Shown: positions 34,455 to 47,373 of the stretch, one piece after another
Layout: each line of letters opens with the position of its first letter
Position numbering within the stretch: position 1 is the stretch's first letter
Source of the DNA: Coriaria nepalensis
Taxonomy: Eukaryota > Streptophyta > Magnoliopsida > Cucurbitales > Coriariaceae
Assembly: GCA_027186245.1 (NCBI GenBank)
Contig: CP114488.1
Coordinates: 5,058,501 to 5,122,500, forward strand
Length of the DNA: 64,000 bases
Direction of reading: 5' to 3'
Notes under the pieces: model-generated
What the model saw: only the letters and a program-made list of their open reading frames with translations
What the model was told of the DNA's origin: nothing
The model's database searches: none
Translations under genes and position numbers: made by a program

Positions 34455-34720
34455 TGATGGAGCTAGGACTGTGCACTCTGAACAGCTGTATGAAATACAT
34501 TTTTATCCATTCGGACGTTACTAAATATCTGTTACTTCTGTTGGGCCCACTTCCTCGTTTAACATGTGGGCGTTTTAATTTTGGGGCCAACGTGGATGGT
34601 ATCTCTCGTTTGCTCGATCCGTCGATTATATTTGTACGTTGACGTGTAGATTTGTGTTTGCTGTTAAGTATAGGCCGAAAATGAAACGTCAAAACTGAAA
34701 AAGTGGTCCTCTAAATAAGG
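34455..34720 (-). promoter_or_regulatory. Upstream region of the EMB8-like gene
   Basis: Directly upstream of the start codon. No clear TATA box is visible on the gene strand, so the core promoter is not located. Confidence 0.25.
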
Positions 34721-37700
34721 ATACGTGTCGAACGGGCTGACCAAGGAAGAAGAAGGCATAGAACATAGAAGGGTCATTTACAAAATTTAAATAAATAAAT
34801 AAAAATTTATTTTTTAATTGAATATTTTAATTTAATCAATCATTTTTTTAATAAATAGACTGCCGGCTAACAAACAATGTTAATTAATTAAAATAAATAT
34901 TTATTATTCTTTTATTTATTTATTTTCTTACATTTTTCCCTATAAATTTCTTATTCTATTTCAAAAATAAATTAAATTAGAGTTTAAAAAAATTAATGAT
35001 TCGATTGATCATTAAAAAAATATATTAAAATAATCTGTTTTTTTACAAAACCATCAATCAAAATGAACTCATTTTTTCACAAAGTATTAAAAGCAAATTA
35101 GTCTAATTCTTTAGGGGAAATTCGACTAGATTAATTTAATTTTTAAATTTAATTTAAGTTTAAATTATAATAATATTTAATTTTATTAAATTTAGATAGA
35201 ATAATTATATACATCCTCTATGGCCATTAAGTGAGTTTATCACATTAGCAAAATAATATAAAATTTTAAATTTAACCTAATATAAAATATTTGTATAATT
35301 TTACTGCTTTTAATTTAAAGTAAATATTTTAATACATTTTTTTTCATCTCCATCCACCCACCAACTACCCCACTCTCCTCCTGCTACCATTATCTTTGTT
35401 TCTTTCAACTCTTTTTTACTATATATTAATTTGTTCAAACGGAAAGAGAGGGAGAGAGAAAGAGAATTTTAATGAAGGTCGGCGACATTGGAGGAGGAGG
35501 AGGAGGTAACAACAGTCTTGGGTGGTGTTGATTGGGGCAAAAGGAAGAAAAAAAAAAAGTAAAGTAAAAGACCGAAGGAGAGAAAGAGAATAATAATAAT
35601 AAATTAACATTTTTATATTAGTGGCAAAGACTGATGGTAGCGATAATAGAGGAGGGTGACGGTGGTCCGGTGGAAACCAAAAAAATAAATAATTAAATTT
35701 AAATTTAAATTAAATTTGATAAACATATAAATTAAAGTTAGATGAGTGTTTAAATTTTAAATTATTTGCTAATATGATAGATTCATTTAATTGTTATATG
35801 ATATGCACATTAGTATTATGATCAGATTTAATAAAATTGTGTATTTATTATAATTTAAATTTGAAATTATGTGTTCAATAATAATTTTAAAATATTTTAA
35901 ATGCTCATTATAATTCATATAAATTTTGGAGATTTATCTTAATTTTTTAAAATTAAAATTAAGAAAATGTTTTGTTTAGAAAAAATTTCAACTTTTCATT
36001 TTTTCTTATTGACCTAACGTGTGTAATTTATTCTTTGTTTTTTGTTTTTTGTTTTTTCCATCAAGAGTTTTTGTTGCCCCTCTTCAAATTCTTGATGCTT
36101 ATTTGAGAATTCATGATTCAACATGTCTTTTTCTTTCTTGGAGTTTTTCTGGTGTTATGTTTGAATTTTTTGAAAATAATAAAATTTGAATGATAAATTA
36201 ATGAATAATAGACAATTTAATTCCATAACTATCGGTTTTAATTCAAATTTTAATTTTTTTGAAAAAAGACGAATTCATGTATTCAATTCAATCCTATTAA
36301 TCCTTTCATGGGTGTCTATAAAATGACAACATCTTCTCATTTAGTAAATACCAAATCTATTGAAAACGAGTTTTGTCTCTAAAATTCTTAATCTTTTAGT
36401 ATAATAGATTTCAAAAACTCTTAAAATTCGCTATAAATAATTGATAGTGCAACTTTTTACTATTATAATTTAAGAGACAGATGCTAAAACACTCTAATAC
36501 CAAGGAAAATGAGCAAATCTAATTTAAAAAAAAAAAAATTATGATTCACAGGCCACGTAATCTTCTCTTTGCGAATCTAGTGTGCAATTTTCTTATTATT
36601 TTTTTAATTATTAAATTATGTATTCATACTATTTGACTTTGTAATGTAGTAATTCTATAATGATGTCATTCTGCATATCTTAAAACAAACTATTCTATAG
36701 TAGATTTGACAGAAATCAAAATTCACCATTCAATGATATGATATATATTTTGATTTGTATAGAATATATCTAATCAATTCATCGTTTTTTTTTTTTTTTT
36801 GTTGTATCAACACAAATTTGCCTAATGTTTTCCGATACTACCAAGTAGCATCGAATTTGCTATGGTTAAATTCATTAGCTTTTCACTAATTAAACTCTAT
36901 GTATACTTGCATATTATTCATATGTTACATTTTAATAACGTAATATGTCATAGATTAATTTAAAATGTTGTTTATTATTCACACATTGAATGTTAATAGC
37001 ATAATACATTTTAAATTAATATCAATGTATATTTTTAGAATAATGTTATATTAAAATCATATAACAATTATGAATTATTTATTTATAACGGTTTCAAATT
37101 GGTTTTTTTAGCGGTTCTAAAATTAAAATAACAATATTTCAGTAAGTAATTTGTACATATTTTATTGTTCGTGTTAATTACTAATTAATTAATTGTATTG
37201 TTCTCAAAGTAAATTTTTTTTTTTTGGTCATATTTCTCTTATAGGATGAAACCACACATTTTCTTGAAGTTTTTTTTGGATGGAATCCTCGAAGTATGTA
37301 ACTTTCTTCTCCCATTTGTAACACTCAATTTATCTCATGCGTGTATTCTCTATCATAGGGACTTTACTGTTTAGACAATGGTATATATATTGAATTTTAT
37401 TTTAATGCGCATTTTAAGATGCATATATGAATGTAATTAATATACTTTTGCTAGATTGTATTATTGTTTCATGGCCTTTATATGTTTGGTCAATGTATAT
37501 TATGTATTAAATTATGACATGTTGTAAGGTACATCTTGATATGTATGTATGTATGATTTATTATGCAATGGGCATGGATCATAATAATTCATTTTATATT
37601 GGATCAGTTGACCAAAAACAACTTTAGTGAAAATAATAATCATCACCAAACAAAAACAAAAACAAAAATTGTACTGACTCTTAAAATCATCACAAAATGG

Positions 37701-37845
37701 TATAAAAGTAATATAGAAAAAAAATTCACAAATAAATTTTTTTTTATGGTCGTAGTTGTCAAATATACCTTCCTTGTGGTCGAATATGGAAAAAAAAAAA
37801 TAGTTTTTGATGTCAATTTAAAACTATTGTGATTGTTGTACATAT
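34721..37845. other. AT-rich intergenic DNA, no gene
   Basis: Dense stops in all frames; homopolymers, a GGA microsatellite near 35490-35506 and TTTTTTG repeats near 36037-36057. I see no coding domain or RNA gene. Confidence 0.55.
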
Positions 37846-38105
37846 TTAACATGACATGTGTTATACTATAATTGGAGAATTAGTTACCATGTGTCACCAT
37901 CTGGTCAAGCCACGTGGACAACAGATGTGCATCTTCACGAAATACACAGTCCAAAATAACACTTTGAGTGATTGCTTATTTCGTCGACCGTATATTATTT
38001 GTGACGATCATATATGTTAAACATGCACATATTGACATGTGTTGTACTATAATTTGCGAATTGGATGCCACATGTCTCATCAGGTCACGCCACGTGGACA
38101 ACAAA
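37846..38105. repeat. Two ~75-bp copies 180 bp apart, each with a G-box
   Basis: The block with GACATGTGTT(A/G)TACTATAAT, then TCA(C/A)G(C)CACGTGGACAACA, appears at about 37850-37924 and 38032-38104. The CACGTG cores at 37911 and 38091 are exactly 180 bp apart; a third CACGTG is at 38297. The sequence could be a bZIP/bHLH-binding cluster or part of a small transposon. No gene follows closely, so regulation is speculative. Confidence 0.6.
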
Positions 38106-39505
38106 TTACAAAATAAGCAGTCACAAACGTAAGGTTTTACAATGATGGTAGTAGTGTCAAATACACATAATCACCATGCATGCACATGTTCCTTTTTAAT
38201 TAAGAAAGCTATGACACGTAGCATAAAAAGACGGACCTAACTCTGCCACATGTCTCCATAATTTTCCCCACATGTTCAACATATGTGGCGTTTCACCACG
38301 TGGTTAGCTAGCATGGCACCCATGTTGGATTATATTGTTTAAATATTAATAGTAATTTTTTTTAAATTTTTTTTATTTTTACTATAATTATTATAATTTA
38401 TTTTCAATAAACTTATCATGATGGCATAAATTATTATTTTTACTTTATTCATTATCTCTAGGCATCAAGATATGTAGTAAAATATGTAAATTAGAAACAA
38501 AAAATATGAATAAAAATATTTAAAAAATTAAAGATGAAAAATATGAAAAAGAGGGAGAGATGAAATTAAAAAAATTATTATATGGTATGGAAATTTTGTT
38601 TATTTGAATTGGAAAAATATGGATAAAAAATTCAAAATTCAAAATATAAAAATAAAATAAAACAAATTTATTGGAGACAAAGAAAAAAGAAAAAGTAATA
38701 AAAATATTAAAAATTAAACATTAAAAATATAAAAAAGAAGGAGAGAAAATTTAAAAACGTATGATGGGGAATTGGGATTTTGTTTATTGTAGGGAAATCT
38801 CGAGAAGAAATTAAAAAAAAAAAAATTGAAATTAAATGGTAATTCCAGGGGTGGATCTACTTTCTAGGTGTTTAGAAATCCGGCCTCCTTATGGACTTGG
38901 CAAAAAAATAACTAGTGATCAACTGAAACATGTAGGTTTAGACGTACTGCTTTTGTTCAGTCACATGTTTGACTTAGCAAATTTGGGGTCCACTCGGTCA
39001 TTATCCAGTTTTTTAAAAAAGGTTAATAGAAAAAAATATGAAAAAGTGCTCATGTTTCCCCTTTCCCAGTTTCCTTCTTTTTATTTTCTATTTTCTGATT
39101 TATCTTCATTTCTTTTTCTTTTTTTTTTGTTTCCTACATATGTCCCTTTTGTTTTGCATCGCTCCTTACTTCGCAGATCTTACTTTCCAAGTTTCTGGTT
39201 CGATCTTCGCTTAGAAACCCTTCGACCTTCTTCTCCTTTAGGTTAAGAGTTTGATAAAATATGTGATGATAGTGATTAATTGATATTTTAATTTCGAAAA
39301 AAAAAAAATATATGATCACGGTTGACTGCGGGTGAAAATTTCTTCACCCAAATATATTTGGGTCGGCTACGAATTTAACCAAAATCTAAATCAACCGGCC
39401 AATACACACTCCCAAACAAATGTAATAGAAATATACTTGAAACCACATTAGATTGCTATTAAAAACAAAAGAAAAACCCACGATGAACAAGATACAAAAG
39501 TGAAA
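38106..39505. other. Intergenic, no recognisable gene
   Basis: A 136-codon plus-strand frame (38836-39246) is low-complexity Phe/Leu/Ser sequence without a known domain. The rest is AT-rich. Confidence 0.5.
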
Positions 39506-39509
39506 CCTA

Positions 39510-39830
39510 GATTTTTATCCACTACGAAGAGTTTTACCGTTCACAGTATGTTGCAAGATATTAATCTGTACTCAATAGTAAACCGCAGTCAGGATGGTAG
39601 TCGACCAGCCCCGCTCTAACGCTCTAATCAGTTTTATAGAGGGAAATGTGTGAAGTATTTAGAGTATTTATTATTCTCTTAAGAAATTTATATTACTTGT
39701 TACTGTTATGACATTTCATTTCTATATCTAGTTTAAGTTGGGAGACTCTCGACAGCTTTATACGTGTCAGACTTCCACTCTCCCTGCTCTATGATGGTGT
39801 CAACGTCTCATAGTCTGACATGGTAAAGAT
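39510..39830 (+). repeat. Dispersed repeat family R3, copy 1
   Basis: It matches 41350-41670 in order and orientation: shared blocks include ATGAAGAGTT/ACGAAGAGTT, CACAGTAT, GGAAAT(G/A)TGTG, TATTCTCTT(A/G)AGAAATTT, TATATCTAGTTTAAG and CGTCTCATA. It is probably an LTR pair or fragments of one element. Confidence 0.7.
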
Positions 39831-41349
39831 ATGCTCCCCACTCACATGCCTCCCTGAGTAGCACAGCGTCGTAGACCCACTTCCGTCTTACACCTTAGGG
39901 ACATGGTCTCCACCCATGTGTCAATCTTTTTCCATTTGTTACCCTTATCAGCATAGTTTTTTAATAGTCTGAATTGAGCGAGAAAATACCTGACTCAACC
40001 TTAATATTTTTTTGAGACATCTCATCTTGTTTAGTTATTATTGAGTGGGCTGACACCACCTTATCTCTTTCCAACCTCGGCCTCAATTATCATCTTTCCT
40101 AAGTATTCTATTTACTTCGTCAAATTTAGAATACTTCTAACGGGGTTGTTAACAGAGGTTGTGATGATGAAAGGGTTGGTGGATAGCGGCAGAACTAGAA
40201 GTAAAAATGATGAGCCTAGACAAAATTTAATTTATAAGACATAATTCTAAATATTACTCGCTAAGTAAAGGAAATTCATACTACAAGTTAAACGTTAGTT
40301 GATAGAGCTTTAAAAAAAAAAAAAATTAATAATAAGAGTACAACAAGTGTTGAAGTAAATTATCTAATTGTCATAAAGATAGTTTCCGCTTGTTAGAGAA
40401 AGTATAAAAATAGTGGATATAATGATTACTTAAATATTTATATATATATTCACTAGAAATATTAATAAAAAAAAAAAGATTAAAATACAAGAAAAAGGAA
40501 GAGATAAAATTATAAAAACTTATCATGAAATAATGTGTTCGTGGGAAAATATGGATAATAAATTAATAAAATAATATAATTTTGGGTCACATAAAATAAA
40601 AAATAATATAGTAAAAAAATTATTAGAAATTGAAGATTAAAAATATTAGAAAAAAAGTGAGAAGTAATTTAAAAACTTATTAGGGATTTTGTGCATTTGG
40701 CGGGGAAGAATATTGAAAAAAAAAAAAATTTACATGATAAAAATCAAATCAAATGATTATATTTAACAAAGAAAATTGAAAGAAATGAAAGGAGTAGGGT
40801 TTGAAACCAAGACTTTAATGACATACAGCCAATAAACGATTTTAAATAATTGAACTCTACTTTATATAAATATAAAATGTTGGAAGAACAAGCCCAAGCA
40901 ATAGCCTGGAAAATTGATAAATATTTTATACAAATATAAAATAGGCGTAGTTCCGTTTATGTTGGTGGAAATGGTGGGAAATGAGATAACAATTAAAAAT
41001 TAATTCAAAAAATAAATGAATCAAAAGTATTAAAAATATAATTTTTTATTAAAAGAAAATATTAATTTATAATAATTTTTAAAATATTTAATATAGAATT
41101 AAGAGTTTTATTATAATTAAATTTTTAAATAATGTTATTATAAAAATTTAGAAAATTTATTATAATTTTTTTAAAGTTTGGAGGTTTATCTTATTTCTCC
41201 AATCCTATTCAATATGATCTTTTATAGCTTAGTAATAATTAACAAAGCGAGAGAGAGATAAAGAGAGGAAAAGTAGTTCACAAAGTAATCTTTTGCATGG
41301 CTTGTATTAGTTTTTTCTTCATGGCGAAAATAGTGCTAGATATACATTG
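39831..41349. other. AT-rich DNA between the two R3 copies
   Basis: No conserved coding block is visible. If the R3 copies are LTRs, this would be element interior, but it shows no gag or pol similarity. Confidence 0.45.
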
Positions 41350-41670
41350 TTGACGTAGTTTTCTATCCGCTATGAAGAGTTCTAATGTCCACAGTATATC
41401 CTAAGATTAATATATGTACTCACAGTAAATTGCAATTGGGGTAATGGTCGGCCAATCCCACTTCGAAACTTTAGTCAGTTTTTTAGAAGGAAATATGTGG
41501 AGTATTTGCTATTCTCTTGAGAAATTTGCATTACCATTTATTATTAAGACATTTGGTTTTTATATCTAGTTTAAGCTAGGAGGTTTTCAATAATTTTACA
41601 TGTATCACACTTCCATTGCTCAATACTCCCCCCTCCATGATAGTGTAAGCGTCTCATAATTTGGCATGGC
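41350..41670 (+). repeat. Dispersed repeat family R3, copy 2
   Basis: This is the partner of 39510-39830. It ends directly at the start of the coding-like region at 41661, as an LTR would. Confidence 0.7.
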
Positions 41671-42420
41671 AGCGAAAGGAGAGACGGGAGGCCAATGCTA
41701 CTTCTAAGCAAGCTAAAGTTAAGAATCAACTTGAGACGGTGATGGAATTATCCAGCTCTCCTGCCCCTTCACTAGCTGTTTCTGCTTCGTCTCCCGTTGG
41801 AGCCCTAACGATTTCGCTTCCGCGCGTCATGCCTGCCAAGCCTCGCCTTTATCTTGGTGTACGACCATGCTAGCCTTCCTGACACAACAATCTGGTTCAG
41901 GTCTCTTGTTAGAGCCTCAGATCAGCGAGGGTTCCCTCAGAGAATATTTCAGGGAAACCAATGACCTCCATTTGTTGCCAGAGAACCTCAGGCTAGGAGG
42001 ACTCCCTCTTCCTGAAGTCTAGGAAGTTCTAAGTGTCTGCCTCTATAAGTTTCTAACATACCTCAGCTTCAGATTTTATTTTGGTTGTTAAATCTTATAA
42101 CCTGCTTTATTTTCTCTTCGCAGTGTCGAATTACCTCAGTTGTCGTTAATGGTTCAAACCTTCCAACATAAAGAGGTTGAACGCATTCGCTCCAAGAATG
42201 AGAGACAGAAGTAAAGTGTCCTAACCTCCATCTAACAAGTGAAGGAGATGTCGTCTGAGAAGAATCAGCTCATCCAAAAATACCATGAGGAGGTGGACCT
42301 CACAAAAGATGATGCGACTTAACTTCAAACAATTGAAAGGCAACTGAACAATACTCGAGCTAAGCTCGCAAGCCTTTAGGTCAGGAGTGAGGGATGACCC
42401 AAGTTTTCTTTTGGCTTGCT
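41661..42420 (+). pseudogene. C-terminal coiled-coil part of a 'putative gypsy-type transposon' protein
   Basis: The open piece 41661-41873 is basic then Ser/Pro-rich (QRKERREANATSKQAK...). About 42131-42400 in broken plus-strand frames reads as a charged heptad-type region (HKEVERIRSKNERQK, EKNQLIQKYHEEVD). This fits the C-terminal half of plant proteins with the putative gypsy-type transposon domain. The N-terminal half lies nearby on the opposite strand (42740-43270), so the locus appears rearranged. Confidence is moderate because the similarity is by pattern only. Confidence 0.45.
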
Positions 42421-42739
42421 TAAAAGCATCCTTGGCCCCCCCATCTCTCCTTTGTCTCCAAGAATTTGCGGTCAGGTCAAAGCCGCCACCTCAAACTTGG
42501 AGACATTTCTGCAAAAAGATTATAAGTATTATAATACACATTAAATAAAAATACTTAAATGCAAAGATTAGGAGAAAGGTTACCATGAGGGAGAGTCCTC
42601 AGTTCATCTTGGGAAATAATTCCTAAGGGTTCTACATCTATGGGATAGTCGGCACAGACTAGACCCTAGCTCGTCAGATGATCAATGCTTAAAACAGCCC
42701 TGAAATTCCTCTCATCTTCAGGCTTATTCATTATGGCTT

Positions 42740-43270
42740 CTCACACCAGTTCGTCCATCTCGGAGAGTAGAATATCCGTCGAAGGGGTGCACTTTTCTTG
42801 GTACTCTATACAAAGACTGTACCGACAGGCAGGGCACTGCCAGTTCTCAGTTAGGACGAACCATTTTTCCTTCCAGAATTTATTAGCTTGGCAGAGCTTA
42901 GTGATAGGTTTGCCTTTCTCCAAAGTCAGGTAATACCACCCTTGGTTGTTTCGGCTCAGGCTGATTAGAGAAATGAAGAAGCTTGTCTGAAGCGCGTGGC
43001 CAGTCTCCTCAAAATATAGTACAAATAACCCTAGCAGAGTTCTCCATGCGTTCGGTACTAGTTGACCCAGGGGAAGTTCCCACGTGTACTACAAAAATTG
43101 AAAGAAAGGGTGAAAGGGCACTCTAAACCAATATGATGCACAAGGGGATGTTATACTCAGTCAGAATGTAGAAGCGATCATTCTCGTTGAATGTGGAGAC
43201 GAATTCTCGGTAGTGGTATGACTGAGGCCGAGCCACCCCCCTGGCCTTTTTCTTTGGCTCAGGACATACC
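42740..43270 (-). pseudogene. 'Putative gypsy-type transposon' N-terminal domain
   Basis: Minus-strand translation gives, in broken frames, REFVSTFNENDRFYILTEYN, then a PFHPFFQFL / LVPNAWRTLLGLFVLYFEE block, then FWKEKWFVLTENWQCP. This N-terminal pattern (P-rich QxxPNAWR, then KWKxxFF-type) is common in plant transposon-encoded proteins of the transposase_28 type. A stop near 43120 and frame shifts show decay. Confidence 0.6.
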
Positions 43271-43384
43271 TTCCTTAGCTTATCCATCTCAGATGTACCT
43301 GACCATAAGAGGGGGAACAGGTTAGAGATTCAAAGTGATTGGAGACCTAGGATAATGATTGTAAGTGTTTCTAGAGTCGGACAG

Positions 43385-43575
43385 GATAGTAAGGCGAAAA
43401 ATTGCCTAAGTGCGGTGAAATCTTAAAGAGCAGGGTAGCTGCGTATAATTCTATGGTCAATAAAGAGGGTGTAAAATTTGCCCAAGTGTGGAGAAATCTT
43501 GAAGAGCGAGGTAACTAAAGGTGATCCTAAGGTCCGTTAGTAAGGTGAAAATCGCCTAAGTGTTGGAAGTCTAAG
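43385..43575. repeat. ~75-bp tandem repeat, three degenerate units
   Basis: The motif GCCTAAGTG/GCCCAAGTG followed by (C/T)GG(T/A)GAAATCTT recurs at about 43404, 43480 and 43554. The spacing is 76 and then 74 bp. Confidence 0.65.
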
Positions 43576-44676
43576 GAAAAAGATCGAAGTTCTATGCGTC
43601 AGAAAAGATCAAACACCTACATGGTCAGTTCCTAGGTCTATTTCCGATCAAAATGCTTTCTTTCAAATAAAAATTAAGGCGGGATTCATACGAAAAACAG
43701 TGGAAGAAAAATGGAAAAAAATGTAGAAGGAAGAGAAAACTCACTTGCTCTGTTAGACATGATTAGTTAAGCAATGGATGCAGACGGTGGTTCGTGGTGG
43801 TGGAAATGAGGGTGAGTAGAGTTAAGTTTTGCGAAAAGCAGAGAGACTAGAAGGAAATGCTGGAATTTGAGAGAGTAAAAAACCTTTAAGTGAAGAAGAA
43901 ATGGTGAAAGAACGTTTTTTAACGAGAAGAAGGAAGGGGAATGAATGCAACAGTTGAGTGTGGCAACTGGGTTGTTACACGTGTCATATCCCTAAAGGTC
44001 GTTAAGGATAACGACGAGTACGAATCGAGTGCATTTAAGACGCCGACATGCGTCCTTTCACATCCCTCTATACGAATGGGGGTCGGTAAGAGACACGAGA
44101 GCTTGTCAGCTAGAATAGAGGTTATATACAAAGGTATTATGGTACTGTAAATTTTTGTAGTTGGATAAGTGTAAATTGTTGTATTTATATGAAATTATCA
44201 ACTTTTGTTATGATTTTTTAACTTGTATTATTTAGCCGGGGGGAAAAAAAAAACTCGTTTGCCTCTTATTTTCCAAGCAGTACATCCTTGCTGCCGACCT
44301 AGGGCTTGCATGCAGGGTGTCTGACAAAAGTCCTCAAAGAAAGAAGCGGTTCTTTGAATTCGCTCTTTCCGCAATTTATGTTCTCCCTTTGATTACCAAA
44401 TTACGTCTCTGAAAAACCCTTTTTTTTTCTTCTTTAACTGTCTAGTGTATGGTGTGATTGGTAAACAGTTATAAAGAAAGTTCAATGGAGGTGACTGGTG
44501 AGCAAGAAACAGAGCAATGAAGAATCATCTATCTTCTTCTTTATTATTTTATTTTGTTATTTTTTTGTTTTATAATTCCGTATGCATTTGACTCTCTATT
44601 AGAATAGGTATAGAGTAATGAACAGATCCTGTTCTACTGCTTCAAGGAACAACACATCGGAATAAGAAAAAAAAAA
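43576..44676. other. Intergenic / element remnant, no gene recognised
   Basis: Overlapping 70-codon frames at 43919-44150 on both strands have no domain. No clear boundary of the gypsy A element could be found here. Confidence 0.45.
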
Positions 44677-45244
44677 TTGCTTCCTGTCCATTTTAAGGCT
44701 AGAATGCTTCTTAAGCTGCCTCAAAAGGAATTACAAATCCCTGTCAAGATGTTAAAACCTGGTGATATTTTTGAAGCTTATGAACTGGCTAAGCAGCAAG
44801 AGTCATTTCTTTCTGTACTAAATGTGAAACCACATTCCAACTGGTCCAGCCCACTAGTGTTATTGCAGCCTCTAATTCTAGTGCAGGAGAAACTCCCTCT
44901 ACTAATGTGACCACTAAGGAAACTAGTGCAAATTCTACTGGATCTACCACCTCGGTTGGAGCAGGTAGCCCAGGTTCCACCACTAGTTCACCCTCTGCAG
45001 ATGCTAGCACTAGTGTGCTTAACATTTCACGAAAGGAATTGGATGAGAGGAAGAAGAAGGGACTGTGCTTTTCATGTGAATGCAAATGGCACCCAGGCCA
45101 TAAGTGCAAGGTTCCTAAGCTCTATTATATCATTGCAGATGAGAAAGAGGAAGCCGAATTAACTCCTGCTGGTGAGATTTCTTTCAGTGCTATCACAAGG
45201 TCACTCACTAGGATACCATGAGATTGGAGGGTTTTGTTGGGAAA
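44677..45244 (+). pseudogene. Gypsy element A, gag part upstream of the copia insertion
   Basis: The C-terminal part of a gypsy gag is readable: an inter-domain region rich in Thr/Ser, then SRKELDERKKKGLCFSCECK and WHPGHKCKVPKLYYII, a CX2-4HX4C-type zinc knuckle in the LDERKKKGLCF context typical of plant chromovirus gag. The frame runs to a stop at 45221, and the element is then cut at 45244 by the copia insertion. The continuation, starting with the protease, is at 58094. The 5' LTR and gag start are not found. Confidence 0.75.
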
Positions 45245-45387
45245 TGTTAGCTATACATTATATGTATATAGTTATCAATTAGCATAATTCTAGTTTCCTT
45301 AATTCTAATTTCCTAGTTGTATATATATATGTGCCTCACTTTTCAAATATTGAATAAAAAAGAATTCTCTTTTCATCTCTAATAACA
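45245..45387 (+). repeat. Copia 5' LTR (143 bp)
   Basis: Starts TGTTAGCTATAC and ends CTAATAACA. The sequence after it, TAGTATCAACGC, resembles the initiator tRNA-Met primer-binding site TGGTATCAGAGC with mutations. It carries a 15-bp duplication of the ATTCTAGTTTCCT type that the 3' LTR lacks. Confidence 0.93.
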
Positions 45388-45745
45388 TAGTATCAACGCA
45401 TTAAGGTTTCGAAATTCAAGTTTTGTTACAAAATTAGGGTTTTGTTTTAGGTTTTTTGTATAAACACAACTTAGGGTTTAGTATATTTTAGAATTCCATT
45501 TCGGTAACCCTAATTGGAGTCATCTTTTGTTATCACCGCATACTCAGAACGAAAGCCGAGCCGCTGATCTACTATTCCCCGGAGTTTGGTGGTCGGAATC
45601 CACGCACGTGAGCCCTACATGCCGCCTAAAGGTTCTTCGATGTTCCCCACGCACCGGCGCGTGAGAGCGCGTGAGTAATCTTTCGGCGGCCGCTTCTCTT
45701 CCGGTTGTCCTCCTCTGCATCCCTAGTTATTCTGTGCCCCGCATT

Positions 45746-46590
45746 ATGGCTGAAAATAAGTCTTCTATTGTGATGGATGTGGTGCTGGTGATATCTAAAA
45801 TCACGGACTATAAGCTCAATGGTTCGAACTATTTGAGTCGAAGTAACACTGTTCGTCTTTATTTACTAAGTATTGACAAAGATGATCATCTAACTGATGA
45901 TCTTCCTAAAGATGATTTGTAGAAAAAAGATGATTCGAAGCAAACATGGCTCAGAGAGGATGCTCGCTTGTTCCTTCTGATTCAAAACTCTATTGATAGT
46001 GAGGTAATTGGCTTGATTAATCACTGTGAATTTGTTAAAGAATTGATGGATTATTTGGAATTTTTGTACTATGGAAAGGGGAATCTCTCCCGTATGTACA
46101 AGGTTTGCAAAGCATTTTACCGTGTGGAAAAACAAGATCAGCCCCTTATAAACTATTTTATGGCATTTAAGAAGACGTATGAGGAGCTTAATATGTTACT
46201 ACCCTTTAGCCCTAATGTGAAGGTAACAACACCAACAGGAGCAAATGGCTATCATGAGTTAACTTGCTGGCCTCTCTCCTGACTTTGAGTCTGCTAAGTC
46301 ACAAGTTCTTTTTGGTTCTGAGGTCTCACCTTTACAAGATGTTTTTGGTTGCGTTCTCTACACAGAAAGTACTCCACCCGTTCCGCTCAATGGTGCTTTG
46401 GTAAGTCGCACTAATAATTATGCGCCTGGGAGATCAACTAATTGTAGTGGAAACAAAGGAGTTGGCTCATAAGGATTTGAAACTTAAATGGTAGATTTTA
46501 GAGGTATTGTGTGTAACTACTGTCATAAGCCAAGCCATACAAAGTTTGAGTGTAGAAAGCTTCAATACAAAAATAAGCAAAAACATTCAG
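45746..46590 (+). pseudogene. Copia gag
   Basis: Starts at an ATG encoding MAENKSSIVMD, then KITDYKLNGSNYLSRSNTVRLYL, the copia gag N-terminus, and SLINHCEF-like and VEKQDQPLINYFMAFKKTYEELN blocks, which are UBN2/gag core. A zinc-knuckle start (VCNYCHKPSHTKFEC, in the 46507 region) follows. Stops at 45920 and later, plus frame shifts, break it. Gypsy B is inserted just after the knuckle at 46595. Confidence 0.85.
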
Positions 46591-46595
46591 CCCAT

Positions 46596-47355
46596 TGATG
46601 AGGACAAACCTAGCACATGGATTGATGCATATTCAGATCTAATTCAAGTTCTCGTTGATCCCGTTATAAGAGCTTGTGCGAAGAAATTCAAAGAAGTGCT
46701 TAATGGGCTGATTCAAGTAACATGGACTCACACCCATTCTTGGAGGCCCATTGAAGGTGGTAAAAGTGATTCTCAAAGATGGTATTCAATAGTTCCAGCC
46801 TTGGAGAAACCCATAATGAAGGAAAGAGCTTATTGAAGAGTTTCGGGCTGATTTTGGCCAAAATCATCATAATAAGCCCAAATGATACATAAAGCTTCTA
46901 ACTACTTTTAAAGTATTTATTTGAGTTGATTGTCTTAAAATTACATGGGGATAGGTTTTTTTTTTTGTTTTTAGGTTGTTTTGATCAGATAAGGGTAATT
47001 GAGCTCTATTTAATTATCTGTTTATTCATATTGGGCTTTATTTAGTTGTCTGTTTAGTTTCCTAAGAATTCCACATTGCTTAGGTTGTGTTTTTTCTGCT
47101 AGAACTTCCTCTATATAAAAAAGGCTGATTTCTTTTGTAGAGACAGATTAGTGATAACATATTTGAGAGAAAATTCTTTTTAGTTCTTTTAGAACTTTTC
47201 GAACTTATTAGATTTATCTGTGGCGTTCATCCCGACTTATCAATCCGTTATTCCATCCCGGATTGAGGCGTCTTCTACATTCCATTCGAATCTAAGTAGA
47301 ACAATCTTGGATCATGGAATCATGAGGTTGTCATCTCTAAGCGTGGTTCGTATCA
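46596..47355 (+). repeat. Gypsy B 5' LTR
   Basis: 760 bp, with CTATATAAAAAAGG near 47112 as a probable TATA region. It pairs with 53935-54729. Confidence 0.93.
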
Positions 47356-47373
47356 TTTGGTATCATAGCTTTG
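47356..47373 (+). other. Primer-binding site of gypsy B
   Basis: TTTGGTATCATAGCTTTGG immediately after the LTR is close to TTGGTATCAGAGC, complementary to the 3' end of initiator tRNA-Met. Confidence 0.8.

Noticed and set aside
38836..39246. 136-codon plus-strand frame
   Set aside because: The second half is a Phe/Leu/Ser run from a T-rich stretch and no domain is recognised.
44789..45109. 106-codon minus-strand frame
   Set aside because: Antisense of the Ser/Thr-rich part of the gypsy A gag.
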